From contig CBDHEM010000069.1 of assembly GCA_965261955.1 (NCBI GenBank), forward strand, positions 1,364,001 through 1,428,000: a stretch of 64,000 nucleotides of DNA, written 5' to 3'. The position numbers were made by a program, and so were the translations under genes. The notes beneath the pieces were generated by a model. The model saw only the letters and a list, made by a program, of their open reading frames with translations, was not told the origin of the DNA and ran no database searches. How positions within the stretch are numbered: the first letter of the stretch is position 1; the number at the start of each line of letters is the position of its first letter. The DNA comes from JABAAI01 sp965261955 (GTDB lineage Bacteria; Spirochaetota; Leptospiria; Leptospirales; Leptonemataceae). Positions 9,248-18,974 of the stretch are shown one piece after another.

Positions 9248-12100
9248 ATGGTTTATGTGGGCCAAGTGCAAAAGGGCGAGTCTGCCAAAGAAGAAGACTT
9301 TTATTCGTTAGTTGATGATATTGATATGGGTGCAGTAGACTCTGATTTGGATGATATGCCTTTAGAGAGCGTTGATCCTTTTCCCGGGGAAAGCTCTCCA
9401 AATTCATCAGAATCGGGAGATATTCTGAATGACTCATTTGACGATTTATCTGACATAGTTAACATGGAAGACCCAGAGGGAACTCCAATCCTTGACAAGG
9501 AGAGTGAAACGGAAGACAATATGGGAAATGTCCAAACTGATGAAGAGAACGAAACGATTACTCTTACAGATGATGAACTACAAAATATACTACCAGAAGC
9601 AGATGTGGAGAAAACTTCCCAGAATATAGAAAAAGAGCCCATATTAAACGAAAACAACGAGGCGAGTTTGATACCGAGTGACAAAGAGCTCTTGGAGATT
9701 AATCTAGAAGATGGGCCTCAATTTAAAGAAAATTCTTTGTCTACAGAAAAAATACCGAACTCCACTCTTAAAGGAGGGACTAGTGAAAATAAACAGAACG
9801 ATGTGCCAACAAAGCTAAACGAGAATGAAGAGATTATAGCCCTTTCAGATAGTGAATTGAGTGATATCATAGGCATTTCTGAGGAAGCCCCCCCCAACCC
9901 TGAGAATGATGATCTAGGTGTAGCGACCTTTCATGTCATCCCAGAAGAGGACGATCTTATAAAGCAGGATAATGATATAGATCTACCAGAAGATACAGAG
10001 GAAGGAATAGACACATCTCACTCTTTTCTTTCAGAAGGTTCAGAAGATCCTATGAATATGGATGTTAGTGTAGATATGGACACGAGCAAGGACATAGATA
10101 CGAACATGGACATGGACACGAGCAAGAACATAGATACGAATATGGACATGGACACGAACATGGGTGTAGACACGAACATGGATATGGACGCGAGCAAGGA
10201 CATGGGTGTAGACATGAGCAAGGAAATAGACACGAACATGGGCATGGACACGAACACGAGCATAGACATGGACACGAACATGGGTGTAGACACGAGCATG
10301 GACATGGACACGAACATGGGCGTAGACACAAACATGGGCGTAGACACGAGCATGGACATAGACACGAACATGGGCGTAGACACGAGCATGGACATGGACA
10401 CGAACATGGGCGTAGACACAAACATGGGCGTAGACACGAGCATGGGCGTAGACATGAGCAAGGAAATAGACACGAACATGGGCGTAGACATGAGCAAGGA
10501 AATAGACACGAACATGGGCATAGACACGAACATGGATATGGACATGGATATGGACATGGACACGAACACGAGCATAGACATGGACACGAACATGGGTGTA
10601 GACACGAGCATGGACATGGACACGAACATGAGCGTAGACATGAGCAAGGAAATAGACACGAACATGGGCATAGACACGAACATGGATATGGACATGGACA
10701 CGAACACGAGCATAGACATGGACACGAACATGGGTGTAGACACGAGCATGGACATGGACACGAACATGAGCGTAGACACGAGCATGGACATGGACACGAA
10801 CATGAGCGTAGACACGAGCATAGACATGGACACGAACATGGGTGTAGACATGGACATGGACACGAACATGAGCATAGACACGAGCATGGACACGAACATG
10901 AGCATAGACACGAGCATGGACATGGACACGAACATGAGCGTAGACACGAGCATGGACATGGACATGGACATGGGTGTAGACATGAGCAAGGACACAAACA
11001 TGGGCGTAGACACGAGCATGGGTGTAGACATGAGCAAGGACACGAGCATGGACATGGACACGAACATGGGTGTAGACACGAACATGGACATGGACACAAG
11101 CATGGGTGTAGACACGAACATGGACACGAGCATGGGTGTAGACACGAGCATGGATACGAGCATGGGCATGGACACGAACATGGGTGTAGACACGAACATG
11201 GGCATGGACACGAACATGGATATGGACACGAACATGGATATGGACACGAACATGGACATGGACACGAGCATGGGTGTAGACACGAGCATGGATACGAGCA
11301 TGGGCATGGACACGAACATGGATATGGACACGAACATGGATATGGACACGAACATGGATATGGACACGAACATGGACATGGACACGAGTATGGACACAAA
11401 CATGGGTGTAGACACGAACATGGACATGGACACGAGCATGGGCGTAGACACGAACATGGATATGGAAAAGTCTTTACCCAACTCTATGATAGATTCTACT
11501 GATGATGAGCTTGTTTTCTACTCTGAAGCTGAAGATAAAATTATTTCTCTCTCCGCAAACGAGCTCAATGAAATTTCTGGAGATTTGAATGGAGAAGGTA
11601 GTACAGAAAGTAGCATAAGCGAGCCACCCCATGAATTTTTTGAGGAAGCGCCCAATGATTTCGAAAAATCTTCACTCAACACAGATACATTAGAAGATAT
11701 ACCAACAGCAGAAGAAACAACAGAGGAAGAGAGCGGATCAAAACATTCAGCACAAACGTCTCCACATACTTCTAAGACACAAACTCTAGCCAATATAACA
11801 CTTATTGAAAGTGACTCTGAAAGCGATGTAGATACAACGGTAGCTCCTTTACCGATAGTAGAAGGGCCTCCTGCTATTGCTCTTGAACCATCCCAGACCT
11901 CCCATGCAGATATAGGCAGTAGGGAAGAAATTACAAATTCGATTGTGGAAGAAAATGGTTTGAATAAAGAAGAATTACGTAAAATGATTAGTTACTTGGA
12001 TCTTCTATTTGATAAGCTTCCGGAAAACACAATACGTGAATTTAGCCGTTCACAATATTTTGATTTATATAAAAAAATTATGACCGAGTTAGGTATTTGA
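9248..12100 (+). CDS. acidic protein with a giant Asp/Met hexad repeat
   Basis: This 950-aa protein has three parts. Residues ~1-268 are acidic and Ser/Glu-rich, with short repeated motifs (ITLTDDELQNIL near 105, IIALSDSELSDII near 200). Residues ~270-740 are almost only six-residue units of the form D-[TM]-[NS]-M-[GD]-[VM]. Residues ~740-950 return to an acidic linker with a third copy of the motif (IISLSANELNEIS near 765) and end in a folded-looking helical domain (LRKMISYLDLLFDKLP, then EFSRSQYFDLYKKIM). I recall similar C-terminal segments in spirochaete proteins but cannot name the family. There is no signal peptide or membrane segment, so it is probably cytoplasmic. The GAF/pseudo-GGDEF gene follows 100 bp later. 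Confidence 0.75.
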   Translation: MVYVGQVQKGESAKEEDFYSLVDDIDMGAVDSDLDDMPLESVDPFPGESSPNSSESGDILNDSFDDLSDIVNMEDPEGTPILDKESETEDNMGNVQTDEENETITLTDDELQNILPEADVEKTSQNIEKEPILNENNEASLIPSDKELLEINLEDGPQFKENSLSTEKIPNSTLKGGTSENKQNDVPTKLNENEEIIALSDSELSDIIGISEEAPPNPENDDLGVATFHVIPEEDDLIKQDNDIDLPEDTEEGIDTSHSFLSEGSEDPMNMDVSVDMDTSKDIDTNMDMDTSKNIDTNMDMDTNMGVDTNMDMDASKDMGVDMSKEIDTNMGMDTNTSIDMDTNMGVDTSMDMDTNMGVDTNMGVDTSMDIDTNMGVDTSMDMDTNMGVDTNMGVDTSMGVDMSKEIDTNMGVDMSKEIDTNMGIDTNMDMDMDMDMDTNTSIDMDTNMGVDTSMDMDTNMSVDMSKEIDTNMGIDTNMDMDMDTNTSIDMDTNMGVDTSMDMDTNMSVDTSMDMDTNMSVDTSIDMDTNMGVDMDMDTNMSIDTSMDTNMSIDTSMDMDTNMSVDTSMDMDMDMGVDMSKDTNMGVDTSMGVDMSKDTSMDMDTNMGVDTNMDMDTSMGVDTNMDTSMGVDTSMDTSMGMDTNMGVDTNMGMDTNMDMDTNMDMDTNMDMDTSMGVDTSMDTSMGMDTNMDMDTNMDMDTNMDMDTNMDMDTSMDTNMGVDTNMDMDTSMGVDTNMDMEKSLPNSMIDSTDDELVFYSEAEDKIISLSANELNEISGDLNGEGSTESSISEPPHEFFEEAPNDFEKSSLNTDTLEDIPTAEETTEEESGSKHSAQTSPHTSKTQTLANITLIESDSESDVDTTVAPLPIVEGPPAIALEPSQTSHADIGSREEITNSIVEENGLNKEELRKMISYLDLLFDKLPENTIREFSRSQYFDLYKKIMTELGI
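10054..11466 (+). repeat. 18-bp coding tandem repeat array (~1.4 kb)
   Basis: About 78 units of an 18-bp repeat related to GACACGAACATGGGTGTA and GACACGAGCATGGACATG, all in phase with the 950-aa gene. Higher-order repeats are visible: blocks of several units recur (around 10258-10340 and 10558-10640; 11150-11230 and 11270-11350). Because the unit is a multiple of three and lacks stop triplets in other phases, two antisense frames (10018-11481 and 10065-11399) are also open, but these are by-products. Confidence 0.95.
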
Positions 12101-12200
12101 TAGTACGTAAAAACACTTTTTTACGGAACTCTTGCGATTTTTGATTAGAAAGTAAAACTTTTTAAGTAAATATTAAAACAAAACTTAGGTTTTATCAATT

Positions 12201-14288
12201 ATGAGTCTTCTTGAAAGGGCACAACATTATAAGCAAAACAGAAAAGATGGCAGTGTCAACAAGACAAAAAATAAACAGATTATTGGGCTTTTACGGAAAG
12301 CAGAACACTTTAACAGAGTAACGAAATCCCAAGGTTTGCTTTATCGTGCAAGCAAACTGCATAGAAAAGTTGTCAACAAACTAGGGCTCTATGCCCGTGC
12401 GGAACAAATTCGTAAAAGCGAGAAAATACAAAAAAAAAACACACAAAATATAGAAGCTCCCCCTATTCAAAATACACAAGAATTAGAACAAAGCAAAGTA
12501 ACACAAAATGTACCTGAAGAAATCACTTCTCCTAGTATAAAAGAAAATCCACAAAAGCCTTCCTTTTTCCAAGGAGAAGAATTTGAGGAAGATAGAAACC
12601 CAAAGATTGATTCCTTACCCAATTTGCCCCTCTCAGAAGAAGAGTATTCTGTACATAAAAAAATCCATGAAAATTTAGCTGAACCATTTGCTGAACAGAA
12701 TGACAAAGAACAAAATAGTGAAAAAGATATAAGCAATCAAAAACAGATACAATATAAATTAGAACAATACAATACTCTTTTGGAACTCATCAAAGAAATC
12801 CAAATGATTAGCAACATAAATGATTTTTGGGGAACAGCATGTAATGCCATAATAGGAGAACTGGGAGTAGAAAATATTATTATTTTTGCTCCTAAAAAAT
12901 ATAATGTTACAAATTTGAATGAACATTTTTTTTACAATGTATATGATATAGGTTTTTCTAAAAAACCTATAAATAAAAGACTAGATGTGCATAAAGGACT
13001 TTTGCCCTTTATGCGTGATCAACAAGATGATCATTCTTTTAGTGACTCAAAAGATCAATTTAACGAAGACAGAAAAATCATACCTCACAGTAAAGTTTTT
13101 TCTGTACAAAATCTTCCTCAAAAAAAAATATCTTTAAGTGATAAGAGTTTGCTGAAAAATTTACAAAGCAAATTCGTATTGTATGTAGGTCACAAAGAAA
13201 AAGTAGAAGCGGTTTTGCTTATTGGTCCCTCTATTTTAGATACGGACTATTCATCTTTAGAAGAAGAATTTTTGCAAACCCTGGGAGAGTTTATCTTTTT
13301 GAAACTAAATCAATTGTATGAAAAAGAGCAACCCTCCCAAGAAACAGAGAAATATAAAAATATTTCCCTAATAGTTCATTCTGCATCTAAATTAGATACA
13401 ATAGAAAAGCTGTTTGAACTTCTTGGATACTGTCTCGAAAAAATCTTCTCCAGTTTTTTTTATTCTATCAGTTTATTTTCAAAAGAGAAGCGACTCTTTT
13501 CTATCTTCCATACGGAAGGTCTTAGCCAAGAATCTCAAGAGCTTTATCATATAGATTTACACTCAAACATAGTAGGTTTTATTTCTAATTTTTCAAAACT
13601 CTATCATATAGATGATTTTCGAAGCAATGAGGAGATTGTACAGAATTATACTGAAGAGGACTTAAATAAAATGTCTTCTTACTGGATAATACCTCTCATA
13701 CAAGGGAATTGTTTACTTGGTTTTATCACTTTGTATGATTTGGAAGGAGTTGAATGGACAAGTGATCTACAAGAGTTAGCATTGTATATGGGAGAAGTTA
13801 TCGTACCTTATCTTGTTATTTTTATCACACAAAAAAGCTTAGAAGATACTGGCCTCTACTTTCAGCCTTTATCTATTTTAAAGATCAAACTAGAAAAAGA
13901 ATTTGCACGTTTAGAAGAAGATGATGCTTTATCTGTTGTTGATTTACGTACACAAAATACAAAACTTATTCAAAAAAATATAGACCCAAGTCACACAAAT
14001 ACCATACTCTCTAAAGTAACAGAAAGCATCATCAATGAATTATCGCCAGGGGATTATATTAGTCGTCTATCTTCAGAACACTTTTCCATATTACTTCCAA
14101 AAAAAAATTTAAACGCCACAAAAAACTGGATAAAAAAAGTAATACGCCAATTCCCAAAAGATATTAAACCTATATCACGAGTTGCTTTTAAAAAGAAAGG
14201 AAATAGAGGGGCAAGTTATTCATATACGATTATTTCACTTAATTCAAAAAGTACTAATATAGAAAAAGTATATCAAGCTTTTCTGTAA
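12201..14288 (+). CDS. GAF-domain protein with degenerate GGDEF-like C-terminus
   Basis: This 695-aa cytoplasmic protein has four N-terminal copies of a short motif (SLLERAQHY, GLLRKAEHF, GLLYRASKL, GLYARAEQI; residues 2-75). A charged linker follows (~75-185), then two GAF-like regions (~190-370 and ~385-550). The last ~140 residues read like a diguanylate-cyclase fold: GDYISRLSSEHFSILLP matches the GGDEF neighbourhood but has SSEHF at residues 624-628, so catalysis is unlikely. I infer a sensory or scaffold role, perhaps ligand binding without c-di-GMP synthesis. It sits directly downstream of the Asp/Met repeat gene. Confidence 0.7.
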   Translation: MSLLERAQHYKQNRKDGSVNKTKNKQIIGLLRKAEHFNRVTKSQGLLYRASKLHRKVVNKLGLYARAEQIRKSEKIQKKNTQNIEAPPIQNTQELEQSKVTQNVPEEITSPSIKENPQKPSFFQGEEFEEDRNPKIDSLPNLPLSEEEYSVHKKIHENLAEPFAEQNDKEQNSEKDISNQKQIQYKLEQYNTLLELIKEIQMISNINDFWGTACNAIIGELGVENIIIFAPKKYNVTNLNEHFFYNVYDIGFSKKPINKRLDVHKGLLPFMRDQQDDHSFSDSKDQFNEDRKIIPHSKVFSVQNLPQKKISLSDKSLLKNLQSKFVLYVGHKEKVEAVLLIGPSILDTDYSSLEEEFLQTLGEFIFLKLNQLYEKEQPSQETEKYKNISLIVHSASKLDTIEKLFELLGYCLEKIFSSFFYSISLFSKEKRLFSIFHTEGLSQESQELYHIDLHSNIVGFISNFSKLYHIDDFRSNEEIVQNYTEEDLNKMSSYWIIPLIQGNCLLGFITLYDLEGVEWTSDLQELALYMGEVIVPYLVIFITQKSLEDTGLYFQPLSILKIKLEKEFARLEEDDALSVVDLRTQNTKLIQKNIDPSHTNTILSKVTESIINELSPGDYISRLSSEHFSILLPKKNLNATKNWIKKVIRQFPKDIKPISRVAFKKKGNRGASYSYTIISLNSKSTNIEKVYQAFL

Positions 14289-14337
14289 AAGAGATCCAAC
14301 TTATAATAGATTTTACTTCTTTTTATAGTGAGTTTAA

Positions 14338-14550
14338 AAAAATAAGGGGTCTTCTGTTCTGGAACGGGGAAAGACTTTTGAGCAAACGTTTTATGAAATT
14401 TCTAAGTCCTTTTTTGAAATGAGCCCCAAATATGAAACTCTGCTTGATGAAGTTTGCTTGATAAAGTTTGATTATGGAGAGACTTCCCAACGCAACGAAT
14501 GGACTATGACCACAAGAGGAGAACCTCGTATTTTTGGCTGGTTAGGTTAA
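14338..14550 (+). pseudogene. unrecognised coding remnant
   Basis: A frame with coding character runs from just after a TAA (14335-14337) to TAA 14548-14550 and ends EWTMTTRGEPRIFGWLG. There is no good start except an internal ATG giving 43 residues (MSPKYETLLDE...). It looks like the 3' end of a lost gene; the family is not recognised. Confidence 0.35.
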
Positions 14551-14640
14551 TATTTTCCATTATACGCGGGAATATTCGGCGCTGCAAATTATCTTGTGTA
14601 AATAGCTTGTACTCTACAAGCCCAAAAAAAGGAATAGATT

Positions 14641-14766
14641 ATGAGTAAATTAATAAACGTTCAACGAAAAGAAGAACTTGTTCGCAGTACACGTATAAAA
14701 AGAGTTGAAGCAATCTTGGATGGATTACTCCAAGAAAGAAGGGACTTGCAAAATACAAAAAAATAG
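14641..14766 (+). CDS. small ORF whose 3' end is formed by a MITE-like repeat
   Basis: A 41-aa frame starts at ATG 14641; GGAATAGATT upstream is only a weak ribosome-binding site. The last eight codons and the stop lie in a copy of the dispersed ~106-bp repeat starting at 14741. The product is charged and helical (EELVRSTRIKRVEAILDGLL). It may be the N-terminal remnant of a small protein truncated by the element, or spurious. Confidence 0.3.
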   Translation: MSKLINVQRKEELVRSTRIKRVEAILDGLLQERRDLQNTKK

Positions 14767-14822
14767 GAAAGTAACCGTGTAGAATGCCTTAAATCAGCGA
14801 TTCGTAGTACCTTATTTGCCCT
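14741..14822 (+). repeat. MITE-like dispersed repeat, partial copy
   Basis: It begins GGGACTTGCAAAATACAAAA and continues through the shared core (GAATGCCTTAAATCAGCG); the right terminus is missing. It is in the same orientation as the full copy at 41832-41939. Confidence 0.7.
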
Positions 14823-14951
14823 TTCCATCTCATCTCATCTCATTTCATCGAACAAAATTATTTACACCCTGCGAAGGCTTATAACCTGAAAACATAATGT
14901 GTGGCCATTCATGCTTGAAAGCTTTATTCACTTTTGTAGCGACTCTAATTT

Positions 14952-15800
14952 TTACTGGAGCAGTTGCAAAACGTTTTGTGATTTTACGTTGGCTTGCGCA
15001 AGCATAGCTGTTGCGGCTTGCACAAGAATTTGATGACGTGTGAAGCTTGTCATACGCTCAGCCATATCTGTATCACGTATACGTGACTCTGCTGCTTGCA
15101 TATTTTCATAAGCACCCATCAAACCCTTAGCTGCACCCTCTAGACGATTCTGATAAGCACCCAGATCTGTCCTTTGCTTAGATATACGGGCTAGTGCTTC
15201 ATCAGCCATACCAATCACAGAATTGGCCTTATCAGGAGAACTCAGAGAAATGAATGTGAGTGTAGTAGGACTACGTAACCCCAAAGCTGCTGAAGTCATC
15301 GTATTTACATAAATTCTCTCTCTCTGATGCATATTGGCACCCATATGAAACCACATAGAAGCTGATGGATTGAAACGCCCAAAGGCACCTGTAAAGAGAC
15401 CTACTTTATTAAACTCAGCTTGAGAAGCCACACGATCAATTTCATCAATCAGTTGAGATATTTCGACTTGTATCAGTAGGCGGTCATTATTTGTATACAG
15501 CCCATTTGCAGCTTGTACGGCCAATAGACGGATACGTTGTACAACATTCTGTGTTTGCTGCAGATAACCCTCTGAAGTCTGCACAAAAGAAATTCCGTCT
15601 TCTGTATTCCGGGTCGCTTGACGCAAGCCCGCTATTTGTGTACGCATCTTTTCTGATACCGCCAAGCCCGCTGCATCATCCCCTGCACGATTGATACGAA
15701 CACCAGAAGAAAGCTTTTCCATGTCCTTTGTCACGCTATAATCTAAAAATTTCATCGCTCTATGAGCAAATATAGCACTTATATTGTGATTAATGATCAT
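14952..15800 (-). CDS. flaB: periplasmic flagellar core protein FlaB (flagellin)
   Basis: This 282-aa protein builds the core of the spirochaete periplasmic flagellar filament. The conserved N-terminus (MIINHNISAIFAHR, then LSSGVRINRAGDDAAGLAVSE) and C-terminus (RIRDTDMAERMTSFTRHQIL, ANVKSQNVLQLLQ) form the D0/D1 coiled coils. The short middle, SASMWFHMGANMHQRE, is characteristic of spirochaete FlaB proteins, which lack D2/D3. Length is normal. There is no other flagellar gene beside it, as is common for dispersed flaB paralogues. A perfect dyad lies just upstream of the start. Confidence 0.97.
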   Translation of the reverse strand: MIINHNISAIFAHRAMKFLDYSVTKDMEKLSSGVRINRAGDDAAGLAVSEKMRTQIAGLRQATRNTEDGISFVQTSEGYLQQTQNVVQRIRLLAVQAANGLYTNNDRLLIQVEISQLIDEIDRVASQAEFNKVGLFTGAFGRFNPSASMWFHMGANMHQRERIYVNTMTSAALGLRSPTTLTFISLSSPDKANSVIGMADEALARISKQRTDLGAYQNRLEGAAKGLMGAYENMQAAESRIRDTDMAERMTSFTRHQILVQAATAMLAQANVKSQNVLQLLQ

Positions 15801-15810
15801 ATCGAAAAAA

Positions 15811-15824
15811 CACTCTCAAGAGTG
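15811..15824. promoter_or_regulatory. 14-bp dyad upstream of flaB
   Basis: CACTCTCAAGAGTG has two perfect 6-bp arms separated by two bases. It lies 10 bp before the flaB start codon. It could be an operator or a small leader hairpin over the ribosome-binding region; nothing seen decides between these. Confidence 0.35.
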
Positions 15825-15882
15825 CTTCCAAGATAACATCGGTATGGTTTCAAAATAACTCTTACTTTTTTAAAGTTACTCT

Positions 15883-17523
15883 CTATTTTCTATTCCGTAC
15901 CAAAATAAAGAGTAAGCATAAAAGTAAAAAAAATTCAGGCACCCACCCAGCTATTACAGGATGGATGCCCTTGCGAAAACCTAATTTCATATAGTTCCCT
16001 AAGATACTATACGAACAATAAATAAGTAAAGCCAATCCATAGCGAGACCCCTTACCAGAACGGTTCTGACTCACTCCTAAAGGAAATGACAAAGCTAAAA
16101 GAAGAAGAAAACCTAAAGAAGACGCAATGTATTTATGAATTAAAAAGAGAATTTTTTTACCTTCCTCTCTAATTTTTTTAGCATACTGTAAAGATTTCTC
16201 TAGGTACTCTTGCCGAGTAGCTGGCGTCTCTGCTTTTTCAGGAATATATAAACCATACTTTTCCCAAATTGCCCCATGGGAAAGTTGGCTAAATTTTCCT
16301 ATATCTTTTTCTATTATGGGGATCAGTGATTGCGGAACTATCTCTGTAAAATTTGCCGGATTTGATTTTTCTCCGCTATGCAATGCATTCTCATCAACCA
16401 CAAGTCCACCTGTATGCATTTTGTCATATATATCTAAAAGTTGATCCAACTGAAGAGCATTGGGAGCCAGAGCAAGGTAGCCAATTACGCGAGATGGGGG
16501 TTTCAAAGAATAATCCATTAGACCCTTGCGAAAATCTGTTACATCCACTCTTTCGTAATTACGAGAGAGATCTATAACGTAGCCACTTTTCAATCGAATA
16601 TATTTTTTCACATTCTGGCTATCTTCTAAATTGGGGAGGTGTCCCGCAAATGTTAGGTCTGTCAGACTTCTACCCCTGAGATTCATAGGAAGCACTCGTT
16701 TTTTCATATTTTCATGACTTGTCTGATTTTCTTTCTGTTCATCTTTTATAGACTGAAAAGATGAACGCTGAATCAGTTCACCTTTTTTAGCTATGATCAA
16801 TTGAAGAGTTTTTGATTTCCCTACTTTATTTTTCCCTTTTTCATGATAAATAGTTGTGGATTCTACTGAGTTGCTGATATTCCAACGATGTATGTAAATA
16901 TCTTTTAGAGAAGAGTTTCGACGCTCTTCCGCATATATATCTACATGATCCCCAGACCAAATAAAGCGGTTAAAAAATGAACGCGACTGAACGAAGGCTA
17001 TACTCTGATAAGCAAAAACCCATTCGGCTAGTGCCTGTCGTCTTTTAGAATAAAAAGGAGCCCAGAAAGCATTCACCAAAAACATAAAAATAGCCAAAAA
17101 GGCCCCTAGAGTAATAAAGTTTCTATATATACGGAAATAACTCATGCCGGAAGCGCGCATGGCCGTTAACTCTAGATCATTAGAAAGACGATTGGCTGCT
17201 AAAACTCCAGAAAAAAAACCTATTATGGGAAGAATAGTTGGTAACTGCTCAATGACTGCACTCAAAAAGAAAATCAAGATTTTCTCAAAAGCTAATCCCT
17301 TCAAAAGTAAATCTGCAAGTACTTTACTAGTCATTACCGAGAGAATAAGACTTATAAAAAAGAAGGAAAATGAAAAAAAAGGTCCAAGTATACTCAGAAT
17401 GATATAACGATCTAATATCGTAAAGGGAATTAGATAGCGATTGGCCAAATGACGAAAGAAACTTTTAGAAAAAGTTTCTGAAATAAAAGAGAGAAAAAAA
17501 GATTGTAAGGATTTCATAATCAA
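15883..17523 (-). CDS. LptF/LptG-family permease (YjgP/YjgQ)
   Basis: This 546-aa inner-membrane protein fits the LPS-export permease family, which with LptB extracts LPS and passes it to the Lpt bridge. The N-terminal three TM helices begin near residue 37 (LDRYIILSILGPFFSFSFFF), with family segments IEQLPTILPIIGFFSG and ELTAMRASGMSYFRIYRN. A large beta-jellyroll-like periplasmic region spans ~170-430, and three C-terminal TM helices follow (~460-545). It is longer than E. coli LptF/G (~360 aa) because of the periplasmic region. I cannot tell F from G. It is divergent from the GT9 gene with only 49 bp between. Confidence 0.85.
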   Translation of the reverse strand: MIMKSLQSFFLSFISETFSKSFFRHLANRYLIPFTILDRYIILSILGPFFSFSFFFISLILSVMTSKVLADLLLKGLAFEKILIFFLSAVIEQLPTILPIIGFFSGVLAANRLSNDLELTAMRASGMSYFRIYRNFITLGAFLAIFMFLVNAFWAPFYSKRRQALAEWVFAYQSIAFVQSRSFFNRFIWSGDHVDIYAEERRNSSLKDIYIHRWNISNSVESTTIYHEKGKNKVGKSKTLQLIIAKKGELIQRSSFQSIKDEQKENQTSHENMKKRVLPMNLRGRSLTDLTFAGHLPNLEDSQNVKKYIRLKSGYVIDLSRNYERVDVTDFRKGLMDYSLKPPSRVIGYLALAPNALQLDQLLDIYDKMHTGGLVVDENALHSGEKSNPANFTEIVPQSLIPIIEKDIGKFSQLSHGAIWEKYGLYIPEKAETPATRQEYLEKSLQYAKKIREEGKKILFLIHKYIASSLGFLLLLALSFPLGVSQNRSGKGSRYGLALLIYCSYSILGNYMKLGFRKGIHPVIAGWVPEFFLLLCLLFILVRNRK

Positions 17524-17572
17524 TAACTACTTCGCCAGATCGTGACCCAGCAAGCTATTTCCCTCTAATCTC

Positions 17573-18688
17573 ATGCAAGTAAAAAACATACTACTTGTAC
17601 AAACAGCCTTTATTGGTGATGTTATACTCACAACCCCCATGATAGTGGCTCTGAAAAAAGCCCTACCGCAAGTACGCCTAAGTGTACTATTACGACCGGA
17701 AGCATCAGTTTTATTGCAAGGGCATTCTGCTGTGGCTGAAGTGATGGTTGTTGATAAGAAAAAAAAACACCGTGGACTTTTGGGTATGATGAAAATCATA
17801 AAAACAATACGCAAACGCCAATTTGATGTACTGCTAAGCCCTCATAAATCGCACCGCACAGCTATCTTATCTTTTTTGTCCCGCGTACCTCTTCGAATAG
17901 GCTATGCAAAAAGTGGCTTAGCTTGGTTGGGTTATCATCAACATTTGCAACGCGATATGTCTAAACCAGAGATTGATCGATTACTAGATTTTTTGAAAAA
18001 CTTTTTAGTGAAACTTTCGGAAGATCCAAAAAATAATATGCCAAACTCTTCTTTTCTATCCACACCTTCTAACTCTCCATACACACAACTAGAGCGTCGC
18101 CTTTCTATTCAAGTCACCCCCAAAGCCATACACACTAGCAGAGACTTATTTTTGGAAACAAATACAAGTAAAGCTATTATCATAGCTCCCTCCTCTGTTT
18201 GGCCGACAAAAAGATGGCTACCCGGCCATTTTGCTGTGCTCATAGGAAAACTATTACATAAATATCCCTCTCACAATGTGTTTTTAGTTGGAGATAAAAA
18301 AGATCAAGCTATTTGTAAAATAGTTCTCCGGTTCATTCATCTATTTCAGACGAACGAAATCCAAGACAGAGTTCATGATACTTCTGGAACCATTTCGCTA
18401 GATGTACTGTATGCTGTTTTACAAAAAAGCTCTCTCCTTGTCTCCAATGATTCCGCACCCGTACATCTTGCCTGTGCTGCCGGCACCCCTGTGGTCGCTA
18501 TCTTCGGTCCAACAGTAGCGAGCATCGGCTATGCTCCACTCACTCCTAACTCTCTTGTTGTAGAAAAAGAATTGGGATGCCGTCCTTGCGGATTGCACGG
18601 TCATTATCAATGTCCAGAAAAACATTTTCGTTGTATGAAAGAAATTTCACCATTGGACGTTATGAATGGTATACAAAGAGTTATCTGA
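17573..18688 (+). CDS. glycosyltransferase family 9 (ADP-heptose:LPS heptosyltransferase-like)
   Basis: This 371-aa protein has the GT9 layout. The N-terminal Rossmann domain starts with ILLVQTAFIGDVILTTPM, including the conserved Gly-Asp. The C-terminal nucleotide-sugar domain contains SNDSAPVHLACAAGTPVVAI and FGPT. The C-terminus is Cys-rich (GCRPCGLHGHYQCPEKHFRC), a feature of many heptosyltransferase II-like proteins. It probably adds heptose to the LPS core on the cytoplasmic face. It is divergent from the LptF/G permease, and the shared 49-bp gap must hold both promoters, which suggests an LPS assembly locus. Confidence 0.9.
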   Translation: MQVKNILLVQTAFIGDVILTTPMIVALKKALPQVRLSVLLRPEASVLLQGHSAVAEVMVVDKKKKHRGLLGMMKIIKTIRKRQFDVLLSPHKSHRTAILSFLSRVPLRIGYAKSGLAWLGYHQHLQRDMSKPEIDRLLDFLKNFLVKLSEDPKNNMPNSSFLSTPSNSPYTQLERRLSIQVTPKAIHTSRDLFLETNTSKAIIIAPSSVWPTKRWLPGHFAVLIGKLLHKYPSHNVFLVGDKKDQAICKIVLRFIHLFQTNEIQDRVHDTSGTISLDVLYAVLQKSSLLVSNDSAPVHLACAAGTPVVAIFGPTVASIGYAPLTPNSLVVEKELGCRPCGLHGHYQCPEKHFRCMKEISPLDVMNGIQRVI

Positions 18689-18974
18689 AGAGACTATTAT
18701 AAAATGTAAGCCGTGGGAGGGGCAAATAAAATGCCATGAAACGCTAATTTGAATCATTTTAGACCCACTTGTAGGAAAATTATGTTGTACTATGAGCAAA
18801 AATATGAGCAAAAAGTTTTGGGTTCAGCTCCATTAAATTATTGGGGGGTTACAATATGTATTTGACTGCACAAGAAATCAGTCGTATAAGCAAAGTATTT
18901 GAGATTAGGCTCCGCTAGGCCTCTCAAAAGAAGGAGGAGAGTGTTTGGGCAATTTATCGTCTATCCAAAGATAG

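Noticed and set aside
10065..11399. Cys/Pro-rich antisense ORF of 444 codons
   Set aside because: Antisense by-product of the 18-bp repeat; no ribosome-binding site and no flanking coding signal.
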